From Isoetes taiwanensis (lineage: Eukaryota > Streptophyta > Lycopodiopsida > Isoetales > Isoetaceae): a stretch of 64,000 nucleotides of DNA. Positions 33,764-46,455 of this stretch are shown in pieces. The stretch covers positions 615,352 to 679,351 of the forward strand of contig JAJEKV010000168.1 in NCBI GenBank assembly GCA_021234155.1, in the 5' to 3' direction. Within the stretch, counting starts at the first letter, position 1; every line of letters begins with the position of its first letter. The notes under the pieces are model-generated. The model did not search any database. It was given only the letters and a program-made list of their open reading frames with translations, and had not been told where the DNA came from. The translations under genes and the position numbers were made by a program.

Positions 33764-34582
33764 TCTCTAATACCAATTGATACGACTCATAATATAGTAT
33801 TATATAATAATATTTTAGTAGATAAAAAAAATCAACTTGAATTCACAACATCACACAACATCATCACCACTGTTGAACAAGATCAAGAAAGAGAGGGTCT
33901 TTCGGATACAAGAATATAAGAGCACAATTAGCCACCCATCCGGATCCACTGGGTTATGGCAAACACAAGCACCATAGCAAATACAAAGCTCTGGCTTATG
34001 GCTTACTGGCCTTCCAAGCTAATCTCGCTACTCGAAGTAGCCATACATCAGAAAACAATAGCAAAGTTGTAATGTTGTTGTAGCAGTAATATATGACTCC
34101 TTGTCATGTTTTCGGCCATTACTTCCTCAAATTTGAAAACTAGACTCCGAGCTGGTTCCAACAAAGTAAAGATTGCCTCAATTGGAGCTCTGGTTGCCGA
34201 GATTGACGAACTGAAGTTTAGCATATCTATTTATAGGTCTCTCCACGACTTTAGCCTTTTTTAGCTAACACTTGCCTCTTATACCAAAATAGCTCCTTGG
34301 CTCCTTGACTTTAATTAGATTACATGACTTATCATATGGGATATTATCTATGGGCTGCTCCCTCAACTAACAATCATCCCAATGATAGTGCCTTGACCCC
34401 TTGAATACATGAGCTACCTTCTTGCATGATTATAATTTTGTTAGAAGTGTCCCTTAATTTTGATATTATATCTCGGCACCTTTATATTACTAGATGATCT
34501 TAGGAATAATATTTACATAATATTTGTCATGTTTCCATAACCTATTCGTTGTGGACCATTCCCCTGTGCTTGCTCCGTATCA
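33764..34582 (-). mobile_element. Possible old LTR with primer-binding site
   Basis: On the minus strand TGGTATTAGAGA (33,775-33,764) resembles the initiator methionine tRNA primer site of many plant LTR elements (TGGTATCAGAGC). Two bases upstream an LTR-like end, GAGTCGTATCA, stops at 33,778. The matching start TGATACGGAGC could be at 34,582, giving an LTR of about 805 bp with TGATAC/GTATCA ends. No coding domains or partner LTR are seen, and the LINE remnant lies where the internal region should be. It is an old fragment if real. Confidence 0.4.
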
Positions 34583-36469
34583 GCTACATATTCAATGTCA
34601 GTACTTGTGGATCTGCCTCTACAAAGCATCAATCCATAAAGCTAGTTATTCTATTAACAACATAAAAACAGTCAAGGAGGCAGTAGACCCGATTTTGACC
34701 TTTCAGCTTATTGGACTAGAAGTAAAGAGCATTAGATGTGGCTATAAATAGTAGTCCAATATCATCCAGTAGATGTTCCCAAGCCACCTTTTCTTGAAGC
34801 TAGAGGTTATGGTTGACCCCTAACTTTTAGTCCTAAGTATTCGTCATGTTAATACAAAGCTCCTTCAAAAAACCTATAGCAGCCTTAGAAAGTTACTTAA
34901 ATTCAAATTAGAATTTTAAATAGGTGTGGCAATGCTTGGTTTAAGGCCAACATTGACATTCTCTTAATTTCTCCAAGAGCATATGGGTGGTGACCACATA
35001 AAACATGACACAAGTTTGCAAAGTAATTGCTCAACGCCTTTGTAGTAGAGCATCTCAAATAGCATCTGCACAAAACAACCAATACATTACAAGCATAGAA
35101 GTTTCTTTTAGAAGTGACGTGCTTTAGCAATATAGCAAGAATAAGTTATAGCCACTATAAAATTTTGGGTCTCAAAAAGACCACCTAAGAAAATTGTAAC
35201 TCATTATTCTCTATTTTCCTAAGTAATCCATGCTATATTAAGTCATTAACTATGTAGATCTTTCCTTTCCTTGAAACCCTATTCTAATGCCACGTGTATA
35301 TTTAACTTGCTTGAAAGATCAGACCTTTAAGGGACATAAGATCTCAGGCATATGAGGTCGATGGCATATTTAAAGGCATACATAGGAAGTTTCAATAGTG
35401 CCTCAGGCTTTGATAAAAGATTTAATGCTAAAGCAAAGAAAAAAGTTGAAACAAAATACTCAGTATCATAAACCTAACTTCGTTTTTTTCTCAAATAAAA
35501 AAAAATCTTTTTCTTTTGTTCCTTCCCCCCTTCTCTGCCATAGCCAAGTCCAGGTTCTTCCTATTCCAGATGCTAACCTCATTGTCCTCCTCAGAGGTTT
35601 TGAAATTAAAACAGAGAAGTAAGTTTTATAGGTAATTTTGTGGTTCCTTTTCAGTTTACAATTTACTTTTTGGGCATAGGGCAGTGGGTAGTTCTTTGAG
35701 ATGATAGAAGCTATACAGACTATGCACTATTGCAATTATCTTCTTGGCTTTGATTCATCATGAATTGACTTTGAGATTCATTGTGTTGTATTGTTTTGAA
35801 TAGAGCAGACAAAGCCATGATGACTGCTACCAATATTTCTTGGTCCTCATGCGCAACTTGTATGATTCAAAAAGAAATGTTGGTACTCGAATCCAATATT
35901 CCAAATCTACATGAATTCTTCCATCGATCAGAATCTTTGGTTTATGATATGCAATGTGGCATGATACTGTGCTTGCCACATGCTATTGGATATAGGCACT
36001 TTTGTCTGTCAGGTTCAACTCCCTGGACTTATATACAATTCTAACTCCAGACTCTTCTTTTCCACTAGGATTTACAAAGCTGTATTTGTATAATGTTGTA
36101 GAAATTTATGGTCTCAATGCTTGTTTTAGCAGGTACTTTCTTGTATTTGCAATACATATGCAATTCAAACATTTTCTCAAACACCGCATGTGCTCAAGCT
36201 GTTCCTGTTCTACCATTTTGTAGCAATAACTATATACATATGAAGAATCTGCACTGCAAATGATGAATTCCATAAATACATTGCTAAAAAACAACCACCA
36301 TGACATATACAGATCAGCTTCAATTGTAGCAAAACCAGTTGCCTTTGGATTGGAACATTTCCGTCAATTCATCTGCTTCTACCCATGTAACTTTCTGCAG
36401 TTGCAAATCTGCAAAATCCTTGATTGGCACAAACATGGAGTAACCAGAAAGTTATATCTCTCGTTTGCA
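34583..36469. other. No gene recognised
   Basis: I see no conserved coding region. The last few hundred bases may be leader or lost N-terminal sequence of the PPR pseudogene that follows. Confidence 0.35.
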
Positions 36470-37650
36470 AGCATGTTGCACAGCTAAAAGATTGGCAGAC
36501 GGAAAACAAGTTCACGCTCATATTTTACAGAATTCGTCTGAATCAAGCATTTTTGTCTGGAATACAGTGGTCATCATGTATGTCAAGTGTAGAAGCATAC
36601 TTGATGCTTCGAAAGTATTTTATAGGATGGATAAATGAAATGTTTTCACATAGACCACAATTATTGGGGCATATGCCATTTTTGGTGATAGCAAAATTTC
36701 TATCAAGCTCTTCCAACAAATGATGGAAATAGGCACGAGAATAGACAAGGTAACTTTTGTTTCAGTTCTTGGTGCTTGTGAAATGTATAGGTAGGGAAAA
36801 TGGTTGCATGCCTGTATCTTGGCCAATGGGTGTGAATGAAATGTTTTTCTTGATAATACACTTGTAGACATGTATTTCAAGTGTGGTAGTATTGAGAGGT
36901 TTCTGAAAGGATTCCATCAAAGGATGTTGTAATATGGAATGCAATGATTTCAGGTCATTCCCAGCGAGGCAATGCACATGAATCTGTCATACTTTTTAAC
37001 CAAATGCAAAAAGGGGCTCCATTCCAAATATGGTTACTCTGATTAGCACGTTGTCTACTTGTTCTCACATGGCACAGGGAAAACATATTCATGCACATGC
37101 CTTAAAAGCTCATTACACTCGTTACACGTCTGACATCTATGTGGGAAGTGCATCAGATATCTTTCTTGGAAACACACTTGTTGTCATATATGGAAAATGA
37201 GGTCACATATGGGATGTTTGTTTGGTATTTGAACCAAGGCATGCATGGAATAGCGTGTCTTGGAATGCTATGGTCAGCACATGCATTGTACAAGGATGCC
37301 ATAAGGAACCAATTCAACTCTTTAGAAATATGTCAAAGCAGTACCTCAAACTAGATAAAATAACATTTACTAATGTGTTTGGTGCATATAGCAATCCTGA
37401 AGCTTTGGAAGAGGGGAAAATTCTACTTGCCCAGACAATTACATGTGGTTACATTTCTAATGTTGTCATATGAAATGCTCTTTTAGATAGATATACTAAA
37501 TGTGGGACTATGGATGATGCACATGAAGTCTTTGATAGAATGCATATGAAAAATGTAATCTCATGGACCATAATGATTGCAGCAAATAGTTGCAGGAACT
37601 TTATTAGATTACAAACAAGGCAATGTATTTCCTCCATGGTATGCAGGACA
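36470..37650 (+). pseudogene. Long PPR pseudogene, PLS type, intronless
   Basis: About 390 codons of PPR repeats can be followed on the plus strand through changing frames: ADGKQVHAHILQNSSESSIF, VWNTVVIMYVKCRSILDASK, then LFQQMMEIGTRIDKVTFVSV, NTLVDMYFKCGSIER, VIWNAMISGHSQRGNAHESV, then FRNMSKQYLKLDKITFTNVF and NALLDRYTKCGTMDDAHEVF. At least six stops or frame changes break it, for example the TAG after ACEMYR near 36,794. No E, E+ or DYW tail is found. It would once have been an organellar RNA-binding editing factor. It is a separate, more diverged relic from the fragment at 29,985. Confidence 0.85.
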
Positions 37651-38894
37651 AACTTTTCGTTTCTGGCTGCTATGGAAATAAAATTTTGTTCTGCAAGTTG
37701 TCTATTTCATTTTTCAAGTTATAATGGATCTAGAAGAGCACTACTGTTGTTATGCATGTGAGAATTTTCTTTGTTATTCCATGCTCCATTAAATCCAATT
37801 TTTTGATGTTTTATAAACGTACAAATATATGCTCAGCAAATAAATGTATGTTCAAGAACTATGTCAATAATAGGTAAACACTATATTATTTCCTGCTATA
37901 TCGGCGTTGTCACAATAGTGTCAGGTGCATTATGGTCCAGAGACTGACACATCCTTAGAACTAGCAAGCAAAAATGTTATTCACAGTAATACCTTTTTAT
38001 GCGATCTGTGATAGGGGATTATAGAGTTAATTTTACTTTATGCTTATATAGCTGACATTTGGCTCCTAAATTTGATTCTCATAAATCCTGATACGCAAAC
38101 AAGAATAGCAGTGCTAAATATATAGACAGATCTAAACAAGTTTGTCTTAGTTACTCAAGTTTAAAATAAATCCTTGACAGCTCAAATCTAGTAAAGATAG
38201 GATCAGGGCAAAGGCTATGGGTTTCTAGATGCAAATTATATACCTATATTAAGATCGTCTTGAAAATCTGGAATAGGACACATATTAAGGGCTATCAATC
38301 TAAATTAACATGTAGGCCAATGCAAAAGACTATACCACAAATGTTCTTGCTTCAGACCTGGAAAAAAATAAAGTAAGAAGGTTAAAATAAGATTTACCAT
38401 GCAACAAATAAACTATGAAACTTATAAGAAAGATATATATTGTGCATATCAATCTTATCGTTTTATTTCGAATTGCATGGATCAGATGACGGATCCTTCT
38501 TCGGAAGAGGGAGAGACGTCAGAATAAGAGAGAGAGAGAGAGACCGTAAACCTTGGGCTTTTCAAAAACGTGATGTTTTCCACAAAATTATGAGCGCGCC
38601 AAACACTACCCGAGGCAAGCTCCACCAAGCGAGAAAAACTGATAAAATTAATAATTGGCATGCTATCTCCAACCATTAAAAATATGTTTGGGAGTCTCCA
38701 TAAGAAAATGTGGTAAATTTGGGAGTCTTTATTGGGAAAAGTGGGTTTGTCTAAATATGACATGTAGCTACCAAAGCTAAAATGCCATATCAGGTATGTA
38801 TGGATTAAAGACAAAGGCACTCATCTCTGATTGGCCAGAGCAAAGAGCCGATGTGAATTTTCTCTATTTCACATAAGGTCTTTTCGAGATCCAT
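37651..38894. other. No gene seen; GA microsatellite
   Basis: A (GA)n run of about 16 bases lies near 38,527-38,544. The rest is AT-rich without supported features. Confidence 0.45.
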
Positions 38895-38903
38895 ATTATA
38901 TAT

Positions 38904-41900
38904 CTAATGAGCCCTTCGGAGCATGATATAGTGGCAGGAAATGTTGCCCCAATCATCTCCTGGCACCTGGTGACTCCAGCCGTCCGAAGGAGGCAGCTCA
39001 TCCTGAATAGCCAAAAGCTCATAGCATGACTTCACGAAATTCGAGGGGTCAACTTTTGGATAACTCCACACCCGCCCGGACGCCTGCGGGGGATGCAGCG
39101 GTAGCGCATTAGCTACCCGTGCCCAAATAGTGCAGTCCCGTTCCTGAAGTCGGAACTTGTGGCGAAAAAGCTGCCAGGGTGCAAGCTGGCTGTCAATATA
39201 CCACTCCCCCACTGCCAGAACCCCACGTTGTGTCCATCTGCGCTGGATCCGAGGATCGACGGATGCAGCCAGCACCTGAGGTGCAGCACCAGGGCCGAGC
39301 GGGATCCACCATGGCAATGCATCTAACTGAATACTACCGGCAGCATCGATGGCAAATAACGGGCGGACCTGCTCCCATGCGCGCAAGAGCCCCTTCAGGA
39401 AGGGAGAGGCATTAACATATGGCCTGATATCTGCAAATAACGCCCATGGAAGCCGCACAGGCACGGATGGCTTACGGAACACAATCGAATGAGATAGCGA
39501 CTGATGCAGCAAGACCATGCCCGGAGAATCAAGCGCATTCTCCAGGATTGCAAACACGAACTTGGACAACAGGACCTTGCCATGGAGCGAGAGGTCTAAG
39601 AAACCGAGTCCCCCTGCAGCTTTGGGGAGCACACATATCCACCAGGCCATCTTGACAACCGCCCCCTCCTCATTGCCATCCCATACAAAGTTACGAACCA
39701 TAGAGGAAATTTCCCGAACCTTGCTCTCCGGTGCCAGGATAATGGATGCCATATAAATATGCATGGAGCACAAAACAGACTTCGCCACCGTGACCCTCCT
39801 AGCCATGGAAAGCTTTCCCCCCTTCCACCAGTTAAGGTGCCGACGCAGCCCCACCAGAATGTCCTCCCAAATGCCTGCCGCCGAAATGTCGATGCCAAAC
39901 GGGATCCCCAGAAGCTTAGAGCATGTGCCCTACGGCTACGTCCGCCAAGGAAATTGGGACACGACCACGGGCGTGGGATCTGCCACCGGCCATAACGCCG
40001 AGCACTTCGACCAATTCATAAGACAACCCGAGGCGAGAGAGAATGCATCTAGTAACTCTTTCGTGTTCAACAAATTCCTTTCATCATCCTGTAGGAAAAG
40101 GAAAGAGTCATCAGCATACTGACTCCCAATCTGCTGTGACCCGTCTGCCATCCTCAACCCCTCCACAATACCCGCGTCCACAGCCGAGATCGGGAACTGC
40201 GAGAGGGCCTCTGCCACAATGGTAAATAGGAAGGGCGCCAGCGGGCATCCCTGGCGAACTCTGCGCCCCACACTAAAGATCGGCGATGACTCACCATGAC
40301 AAAGGACAGTGGCCCTGGCCGATGTTAAGAGCTTCAGAGTCACTTCTGTAAAGATCTCCCCATACCCAAAGGCGAGCATCATCCTCTTCAGAAAGTCCCA
40401 CCGAACACTGTCATAGGCCTTTGCAAAATCCAGCTTCAAGTACACTATCCACTGACCTGTTTTGCGTGCCCAGTGAATGCCCTCAAATGCCGCCGCGACA
40501 TTGTTGAGAATATGCCTGCCCGGAATGAAACCAGACTGCATGGGGCAAATAGCCTCCTTCAAGACCACCTATAACCTCAGCGAGAGGGCCTTCGCGATAA
40601 TCTTATATACAGCCGAAAGAAGCGTGCTCGGACGCCAATCGGAGATGGCGGAGGGTTCCTTCACCTTCAGTATCAAGGAGATGCAGCCAGTGTTGAGTCT
40701 ATAATCCAATGCCTCAGCCTGGAGCAGATCTTGATAAGTCTGCAGCACTGACTCCTCCACCCAATCCCAATATTCCTGGAAGAACTCCACCGGAATGCCG
40801 TCCAGTCCCGGGCACTTATGAGGAGCCAGGGCACGGCAAGCCTCCTCAAGCTCCTGCCGTGTAAACGTACGCTGTAATACCTGCCTCCTATCCGCCGGCA
40901 CCTTACAAGACACCTTGCTGAGCACAACCTCCTCTATCACTTCAGAGAAGGGATATCTCTTCTCCTGAAAGAACTGAGCAAAATGCCAGAAAGTAGCCTG
41001 CTTAATATCGTTCGGCGAATGCAGAATGCGGCCATCGGGCAATGCCAAGGACGACATAGAGGCCGCATACTTCTTCTGACGTGCAGCCCTGAAGAACATT
41101 CGGGAATTGGTGTCCCCTTCCCGTAGCCAAGTGAGTCCTGCCTTCACCCTCACCTGCGCAACCTTCTTGGATTCGTCCGCTGCAATGTAGCGCAGTAACT
41201 CCTTCTCCCGCACCCCATCAGACGGTTGGGACCTGAGGGCTTCCAATTCATGATACCATGCCTCTAACTCCTCTCGCTCCTGGCGTATCCTCCGGCTTCC
41301 CCATGACTTGGCAAAAGCCTTGACCTCAGACAGGGCCTTCACCATCCCCGACATGCCAATGTTATCACAAAAGGTGCGAAACCAAATCTGCTGGCAACCT
41401 CAAGAGAAATCAGCATCCTAGAGGTAAGCAACGTTCAACTTGAAGACCGTGTGCGTCGGCCTGACTGCACTCAAGCCCTGGGAAATTAGCTGAGGAAAAT
41501 GATCAGAGACCGCGGTGGACAAGATGTTCTTCCGCTTGAGCAAAGGCACCCGGTCCGCTACGAGGGTGTTAGCATAGCATCTGTCATGCCGAGCATACCC
41601 CCGTCCGGCCCCAGTCCACTGATTACACCAAGTAAACGTGGAGTCGCCCGGCAACTCCGCCAACTGCCCTGAGTCTAGAAGCTTTACCCATTTCGCCCGC
41701 TCAAAGCCTTGTACCACATCCGCCGCTCTCCTGAGTAGTCTCCACCATATTGAAATCGCCCAACAACAGCCAAGGCACACCAACTCCCAGGGATGCAAGC
41801 TTGTGCTTCAGGGACGCACACAACGCCCCCCTCTGCCGCGCCGTATTGTGGGCATAGACATTTACAATCCCCCACTCATGCGGACCCTCACGCCACTTGA

Positions 41901-42173
41901 TAATGACCCACCTGCCCCAGCGATCAGCCAAGGTGAACTTCACATGCACATGCATCTTCCACGCAACAGCCGTCCCACCTTTAGAAGCCCCGGAGGTGGC
42001 AACTGCAGCAGCATATTGTGGCCCGAACATGTCCAGCAATGCCCGAGTATCTCCCCTGTGACACTTATGTTCCTGAAGGCACAAGATATCAGGGTCCATC
42101 TTGCGCTCGTCGCTCTCTTACTGGGCGACGAGCGCACACCTCGAATGTTCCAACTCAGAATCTTCTTGTCCAT
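38904..42173 (-). pseudogene. LINE ORF2: endonuclease and reverse transcriptase
   Basis: ORF2 starts MDKKILSWNIRGVRSSPSKR at 42,173, five bases after the ORF1 stop. Endonuclease motifs follow: LCLQEHKC, WGIVNVYAHN, LLLGDFNMVE, YARHDRCY and a late SDHFP. Then come linker LREGDTNSRMFF, RT motifs SGFIPGRHILNNVAAAFEGI, LKLDFAKAYDSVRWDFL, VRQGCPLAPFLFTIVAEALS and the catalytic QYADDSFLFL (Y-A-D-D), and thumb region ARRVTVAKSVLCSMHIYMAS. Target-primed reverse transcription is the family mechanism. Frame changes lie near 42,000-42,100, 41,730, 41,360-41,420 and 39,850-39,940, and a stop follows DWRPSTLLSAVYKIIAKALS and two more codons near 40,570. The zinc-binding C-terminus is absent. Confidence 0.88.
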
Positions 42174-42178
42174 AGCTA

Positions 42179-43966
42179 TTACTGAGAGGACGGACTCTTA
42201 CGCTGCTTCTTTTTCCGCCCCCGTCTTGCCGGCGAAAAAAACCCCTGGTCTGAATCATACGGAACCAGAGCGAGCGGGTTGTCCGTCAGAGAGACCGCTG
42301 CATCCAGATCCGCCTCATCGGCCCAAGAGCGCACCCGCGCCACCTTGTCCAGTTCCATCCCCTCCGAAGAGGCCCGAGTGGATGCCGCATCAGAGTCCGA
42401 CGACTGGACCCGCCGCCCCCCAGCCGGCCCTGGATCCACCTGTCGAGGGCGCTGCTGCTCTGCCTGCTCCTGCAGCTGCTGAATATGGAGCAACCTCTGT
42501 GCCACCATCTGTGGAGACATCGTAGGGTCCGAGCTGCCTTGCCCCACGGGAGCGGCCGAAGGCACGTTACCCGCGGTAGGCCGGGATGTCCTATCCAGTA
42601 CCGGCCCTGCTACCGTCTGGGTCCTCTCCGGAGACGGCTTATCTACCGGCATAGAGTGGGGCGGGGCCCCTGTCGCCTCCCGAAGAACCTCATGCCTAGT
42701 CTCTCGTGAGGCCCCTGGCCCCGGGGCGGGCCTGTGCTCGGAAAGTGAGCCTGCGAAGATCTGAAGGGCGGGAAACATTCTCCGGATCTCGACGCCATTC
42801 AACAATCTAAGGGGAAACCGAAAGTACCAATCGCCGCTCCGAACGGTGACTGCAGGAGGCAGTGGACTATCCGCGGGCAGCGCAACGCAAATCTTCAGCT
42901 CCCGAACTATGGAGTGAGCAATACGCCCTCCGAGCCCTTTGGCAATCGCTATCATGAACTCCGGTAGAAGCATATCTGCCGGGAGATCCACCACCTGAAA
43001 CCAGCAGGGGATCTTCAAGGCCGACAGAGATCGAGCACTCACACTAGGGGTGTAATGCTGATAAATCAGATAGTTTTCCCACATGAGGTCAACCCCCCTC
43101 GCCACCACCCTCTCCACCACCGTGGGCGCATCGAACATGAGAAGGAAGAAATTATTCCCCAGGAACTTCAAGGACTGAAACGGCGAGATACCCAGCCGCT
43201 TGAAGTGAGCTTGTAGCCACCCGCTGACTCTCCTTGTGTCCAATACCCCCGTATAGTACACCAACACCGCGCAGGACACCAAATTGGAAATAGACTTGAG
43301 GTGCTGCCGATGGTCTACCTCGATGATGTTAGCAGGAGGGCCAGTGGAATCGACCTGCAACTCTCTTCTGTTATGCTAATTCAAAAAGGCTAGGGCCTCC
43401 TCCATTCGGCAGGTGTCAACCGGTGCCATAGTTTGCCGAATCCACTCTGAGAACCGCGGCCGTGACAGCCTGCTGACCGTGTCATTTGTTCGCCAGGCAG
43501 GCTGTGCCACCCCGACACTCTGCCCCTCGACCTCCTGCCTCTCCAAACTCGGAGTCACGTGTTCTGTTGGCTTATTCGGATGCTGCGAAGCACCGCTACA
43601 ACCCTCGCCCCGCGGGAAATTGCTCATAGGTTCCGGCAGAGCAAAAGGGTCCTCTGGCAGAGTCGATGCAGACAGACTTAAACCGCGAAACGGGGTTGCC
43701 ATTTCCAATGGGGGCATGCTACTCGGAATCTCAAAATCCGCTTCCCCTGCTGCACATACCATCCGACCCTGAAGGCTCCCTACCGATGCCTCGGCCTGCA
43801 GATTCTCTACCGAGGTTGCTTGCTGCCCAACCACCAAAGAACCTTGCCCTCGCCCTAGCAGCTGCCCTGTCTGGCCCATCCCCGTGCTCCCTACAGCCCC
43901 GTTCACCGCCACCAATTGGGAACCCGGATGAAGCGGTTCCCTACAGTCCTGTGTAGAAGCCAGCAC
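42179..43966 (-). pseudogene. LINE ORF1, nucleic acid-binding protein
   Basis: One frame runs from 43,966 (and probably further upstream) to 42,179, with a single in-frame TAG at 43,378-43,376. The middle part (VSCAVLVYYTGVLDTRRVSG, then FLGNNFFLLMFDAPTVVERV) has the DUF4283-like fold common in plant LINE ORF1. It is followed by LIYQHYTP and IPCWFQVVDLPADMLLPEFM. The N-terminal part and the C-terminal 150 residues are low-complexity, rich in Pro, Ser and Arg, with a basic end (ARRGRKKKQRK). It would coat the element RNA. No CCHC knuckle is visible. ORF2 follows five bases later. Confidence 0.78.
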
Positions 43967-44870
43967 AGCAGACCATACATGCTGCCCACAAGCAGCCGGA
44001 TTTGTCTCCAGCCCCTCTGCCTGCCCAATTGAAGACCCAGCAGATCGATTCTGCTAGGCCGCCCTATTCAGATCCGGCAAACGGAAAATCTCTTGAAGCA
44101 GCTCACCGTGACCTTGTTCAGAAGCATCCTCTCCCTGGATCGAAGACCCAGCAGATCGATTCTACAGGGCTATTATGTTATGACAGAAAAGGAGATGATC
44201 CAGCCGAAAGATGGGGGATCTATGAAAATGAAACGAACAAAATGAAAGAAGAATGAGCCTTGCAAACATGAAAAATGAGCCGCTTCGGTCTATATATTGA
44301 ATCATTGACTTATTTCCCAAAGTCAATGGTTTTAAAGCATGGTACTATAACCAAATAATGTTCTTCGGTCATCAAGCTACCACCCATAGTAGTTTCTTCT
44401 TTCTAACATGAGCCAAACGACGCAAGGTTCCATTATTTGTATTTGGTTCTCCTCGAAGAAGTGTGTGATGAACCGGAAATGCTTCTAAACGAGAAAGGGG
44501 ACTCAGGAAAACTAAGGGAGTAACCGATTGAGCCAAATCCCTGCACCCTTGCGCCAAATCGCCCCCTAAGGGAGTAATCGGCAACCCAGCAGGCCGGACC
44601 TGCTTCCCTGAAGCTGCCAGAGAGGTCTCCACATCTGCCGCCTCCATACCAAGCTGCCGGATTGAAGACCCAGCAGGTCGATTCTGCTGGGCCGCCCTTG
44701 CAAGTTTGGAGATCCGCTTCACCTGATTGCTGTTGCCTTCCCCTGCCATAGCTCCCACAAGATCTGCGCCCACCAGCTTCGTTCAGATCGTCACCTGAGT
44801 CTGCCGCCTAGGTCCTGCCGCCACCGCCATCCTCGCTATCGATGATGACTCTGTATTGGCGAGGCTCTTG
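43967..44870 (-). other. LINE 5' region with repeated leader motif
   Basis: Three copies of a 30- to 36-bp motif (GAAGACCCAGCAGATCGATT and following, plus strand) occur near 44,032, 44,145 and 44,665. On the minus strand they encode QNRSAGSSI or QNRPAGSSI. MAVAAGPRRQTQVTI starts near 44,841 and could be the original ORF1 start, with a stop soon after. The AT-richer 44,190-44,480 part does not resemble the rest. Confidence 0.55.
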
Positions 44871-45781
44871 CGAAGATGAACCTCTATTAAAGGATCTGTT
44901 GTGTGCCTACAATATATTTGTACATGTCTAGCTTGGAAGCTTTTGCATCAGAGACCATCCACAACTCTAATTATCTAATTGGGTCATCATCTAGTTAGAT
45001 CAAATTATTTGTTGTCTAATTTATTTTATTCTGGACGATTTGGCGAACTTCAATGATACTACACTTCCTGCTTCACCTCATTTTTTTTTATAATGTGTTT
45101 TTCTTCTTTCTTCATTTTCATTTGAATTTTGGACACTCTGTTGCTTTAGGTAAATGCATTATTCATCTAGAATATACTTCAACTGCAACGAATTCTAGGA
45201 AAAGGCTTATGCTTTGTTGCTTTTGTGGATTATAGAGTAGAGTACTTGCAAAATCGGGCAGCCACTGAGCAACACATATATACAACATCAATCATCTGCG
45301 TAGGTTCAAGCCAACAACTAGACAACTTGCAGAATTGATAGCTACATTCTTAAAGATGGATGTAGAATGTCCATTAAAGACTTAGAACCTTTTTAAAAGC
45401 ACTAAGCCAAGTCAATAAGCAAGTGAATTTCATATTTAGACTTTTTCTTTATTCCTGGGAAATATATTATGTACTCTCCCTTGACATGTTTCTTCAACAT
45501 TGCTACGATTGAGTCAAAGGAAAAAAATATCATGATAATTAAGAAATATTGTTGGCTAAATATTTTTGAGTTCTTGGATAACTATATCTTAAAGTAAGGT
45601 AAATATGTAATGCTATTTAGGAAGGGTTTAATAGCATTATTGATGGTATGTTTCAATTTTGGTAGACTTCCTATTTATTCATTTTGCTTGATGCATGAAC
45701 ATGCCGATTGATTGAATGGATCATGTAGCTTTGTTTGTTGGAATAGGTCATGCTCTGCTATAACTTATTCTCTTCCCCCTT
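44871..45781. other. Sequence between the two opposed LINE pieces
   Basis: This is AT-rich sequence with no coding region. It could be an inverted piece of the original 5' flank or the LINE promoter region. I cannot tell which. Confidence 0.35.
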
Positions 45782-46438
45782 TTTTTATTATTATTGAAGG
45801 ACATCATTACATCCTGAATACATTCCATATATGACATGGAAGTGGGTGTGGAATCCAATCTCGCCCCCCAAGATTCGGGTGCTGCTATGGCAGATAGTGC
45901 ACCGGTCCCTGAGGGTGAACACGTGTCCAATGTGTGGTGCCTGTGCGGAGACCCTGGAGCATTGCATGTTTCTCTGCGCAGATATCCAGCCGGCATGGCA
46001 GTGGGTCCAGCGCCTCTTTCACACCTCGCTCCAGAGTCAACAGGTTCTGTTGGGGGTGTATCCTCGTGGGTGGTCCCAGCCTCAGAGTCTGGCCTTCCAT
46101 TTGTGTAAGGCGTGGTTAGTGTGTCTCATTTGGAAGCGTCGACGCATGAAGGTCTTCAGGAATGAGGAGGTGCAGCCTCGGGTTTTCTTCCCGCAGTTAA
46201 GGTACAAATTATATCTCTCGTACCTGGCGTCTCCTCGGAAGGAGCAGTTTAAGGCTGCGGTCTGGGAAAGGACCCTTTTCATTGTAGATAGCATTGGCAG
46301 ATTTATCCCATGAGTCGTAGGTAGGCATATGTGATGTGTGGGTGCTCGCTCATGTTTGGGCAGGGGTACCCTAGTATTGCTCTTCTTGTACTTACTCTAT
46401 ATTAATATTATTTAATTTCATCCTTCAAAAAAAAAAAA
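45782..46438 (+). mobile_element. LINE 3' end: zinc-binding domain, 3' UTR, poly(A)
   Basis: From about 45,836 the plus strand encodes TWKWVWNPISPPKIRVLLWQ, then CPMCGACAETLEHCMFLCAD (the C-x2-C...H-C...C zinc-binding domain at the end of plant L1 ORF2) and a basic tail ending DSIGRFIP with a stop at about 46,313. A 3' UTR of about 110 bases and an A12 tail at 46,427-46,438 follow. Just before it, 45,782-45,835 looks like the reversed tail of a related LINE (T run, then TTGAAGGACATC). The protein begins almost exactly where the minus-strand LINE at 38,904 stops. Confidence 0.88.
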
Positions 46439-46455
46439 ACCAATATTGGATTATT

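Larger units (their letters stand above)
38895..44870 (-). mobile_element. L1-type LINE, 5' UTR through ORF2 (3' end missing here)
   Basis: On the minus strand this GC-rich element has a 5' region with a start codon near 44,841, ORF1, and ORF2 with endonuclease and reverse transcriptase. It stops after the RT thumb region near 38,904, just where the zinc-binding domain should begin. That missing part, with 3' UTR and poly(A), is at 45,836-46,438 on the opposite strand. Base composition and protein style match between the two. About 300 bases near 44,190-44,480 look foreign to the ORF1 leader. A few frame changes and one stop make the copy inactive. Confidence 0.88.

Noticed and set aside
34524-34751. 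Open frame as copia-type polyprotein tail next to the possible old LTR
   Set aside because: No reverse transcriptase or RNase H motif can be read, so the resemblance was not strong enough.
41638-42525. A 295-codon plus-strand open frame
   Set aside because: It is the antisense of the GC-rich LINE ORF1/ORF2 junction, where the minus strand has clear endonuclease and ORF1 motifs.
44190-44480. Organelle-derived insert in the LINE 5' region
   Set aside because: The base composition differs from the LINE, but I could not match it to any organelle gene from memory.
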